Shown here piece by piece: positions 13,117-13,402 of a stretch of 13,402 bases of DNA. The DNA is from Halanaerobiaceae bacterium. Its GTDB lineage: Bacteria; Bacillota; Halanaerobiia; Halanaerobiales; Halarsenatibacteraceae. Numbering within the stretch: the stretch's first letter is position 1; the number at the start of each line of letters is the position of its first letter. The position numbers and the translations under genes were made by a program. The stretch spans positions 1 to 13,402 of the forward strand of contig PWHA01000194.1 of the NCBI GenBank assembly GCA_003554685.1. Reading direction: 5' to 3'. A model generated the notes under the pieces. The model searched no databases. It saw only the letters and a list, made by a program, of their open reading frames with translations, and had not been told where the DNA came from.

Positions 13117-13402
13117 ATGTCGAAAAGATATGCCCGGGAGAAGGTGCCCTTAAAAGGTAAATTATTTATTGGTGCTCTGATTGTTGTCTTGGCTCTGGGC
13201 CTGGCAGCAGATATGTTTTTAAGTACCGAGTTTACAGTTCAGAGCAATAGTGTTTTCCCCAGCTCCAGGGTTAATGTTCTCATTACCGGTCATGACGAGG
13301 ATCATTACGGGATCAGCCGGGCTGATACCGTTATTATTGCCAGCATAGATGTTGAGGACAAGAAGGCCGGGCTGCTGTTTGTTCCCCGGGATACCAGGCT
13401 CA
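13117..13402 (+). CDS. LytR-CpsA-Psr (LCP) family protein, N-terminal part
   Basis: Ninety-five codons are visible before the window ends. A short basic start (MSKRYAREKVPLKGK) is followed by a single membrane segment at about 16-36, then the beginning of the extracellular LCP domain: VNVLITGHDED, SRADTVIIASID and LLFVPRDTRL, which match the conserved Asp/Arg pyrophosphate-binding strands. LCP proteins transfer undecaprenyl-linked glycopolymers to peptidoglycan. AGGGGGT lies about 9 bases before the ATG, and the gene follows yqeK by 6 bases, so it is translated from the same message. Confidence 0.92.
   Translation, partial: MSKRYAREKVPLKGKLFIGALIVVLALGLAADMFLSTEFTVQSNSVFPSSRVNVLITGHDEDHYGISRADTVIIASIDVEDKKAGLLFVPRDTRL

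Overview
The window looks like the chromosome of a low-to-mid GC Firmicute. Shine-Dalgarno sites are strong, sigma-A promoters are near consensus, a T-box riboswitch is present, and the block nadD - yqeK - LCP protein is the usual Firmicute order. A beta-glutamate-type aminomutase and Asp/Ser/Thr-rich inserts would fit an anaerobic halophile such as a Halanaerobiales member. That assignment is inference, not something the sequence proves.

Left part (1-7626, all genes on the minus strand): aromatic amino-acid biosynthesis. In transcription order these are aroA (EPSP synthase), then a consensus promoter (5846-5874) opening a very long tyrosine T-box leader (specifier UAC at 5719-5721, antiterminator and terminator at 5133-5180), then aroF (DAHP synthase), tyrA (prephenate dehydrogenase), aroC (chorismate synthase) and the first 27 codons of an unidentified gene. 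The T-box controls the first committed step according to tRNA-Tyr charging. The ferredoxin-like N-terminal domain of AroF probably adds feedback inhibition. TyrA has no ACT domain.

Middle part (7627-9600, minus strand): a KamA-family radical SAM/PLP enzyme whose two substrate-specifying residues are Lys and Asn, as in glutamate 2,3-aminomutase, rather than the two Asp of lysine 2,3-aminomutase. Upstream of it is a small two-helix membrane protein gene.

Right part (9601-13402): a DjlA-like membrane-anchored TerB/J-domain co-chaperone with a Tyr/Ser/Gly repeat linker (plus); a gamma-carbonic-anhydrase-like hexapeptide protein (minus); then nadD, yqeK and the start of an LCP cell-wall ligase (plus).

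The most unusual property is shared by nearly every spacer and several genes: many independent short tandem duplications (9 to about 62 bp). They are concentrated just after stop codons and in leaders, and several run in frame into coding sequence: the C-termini of TyrA and the carbonic anhydrase, the central linker of AroC, an insert in TyrA, and the DjlA linker. Spacers within the aro cluster are long (about 400-500 bp), unlike a compact operon.
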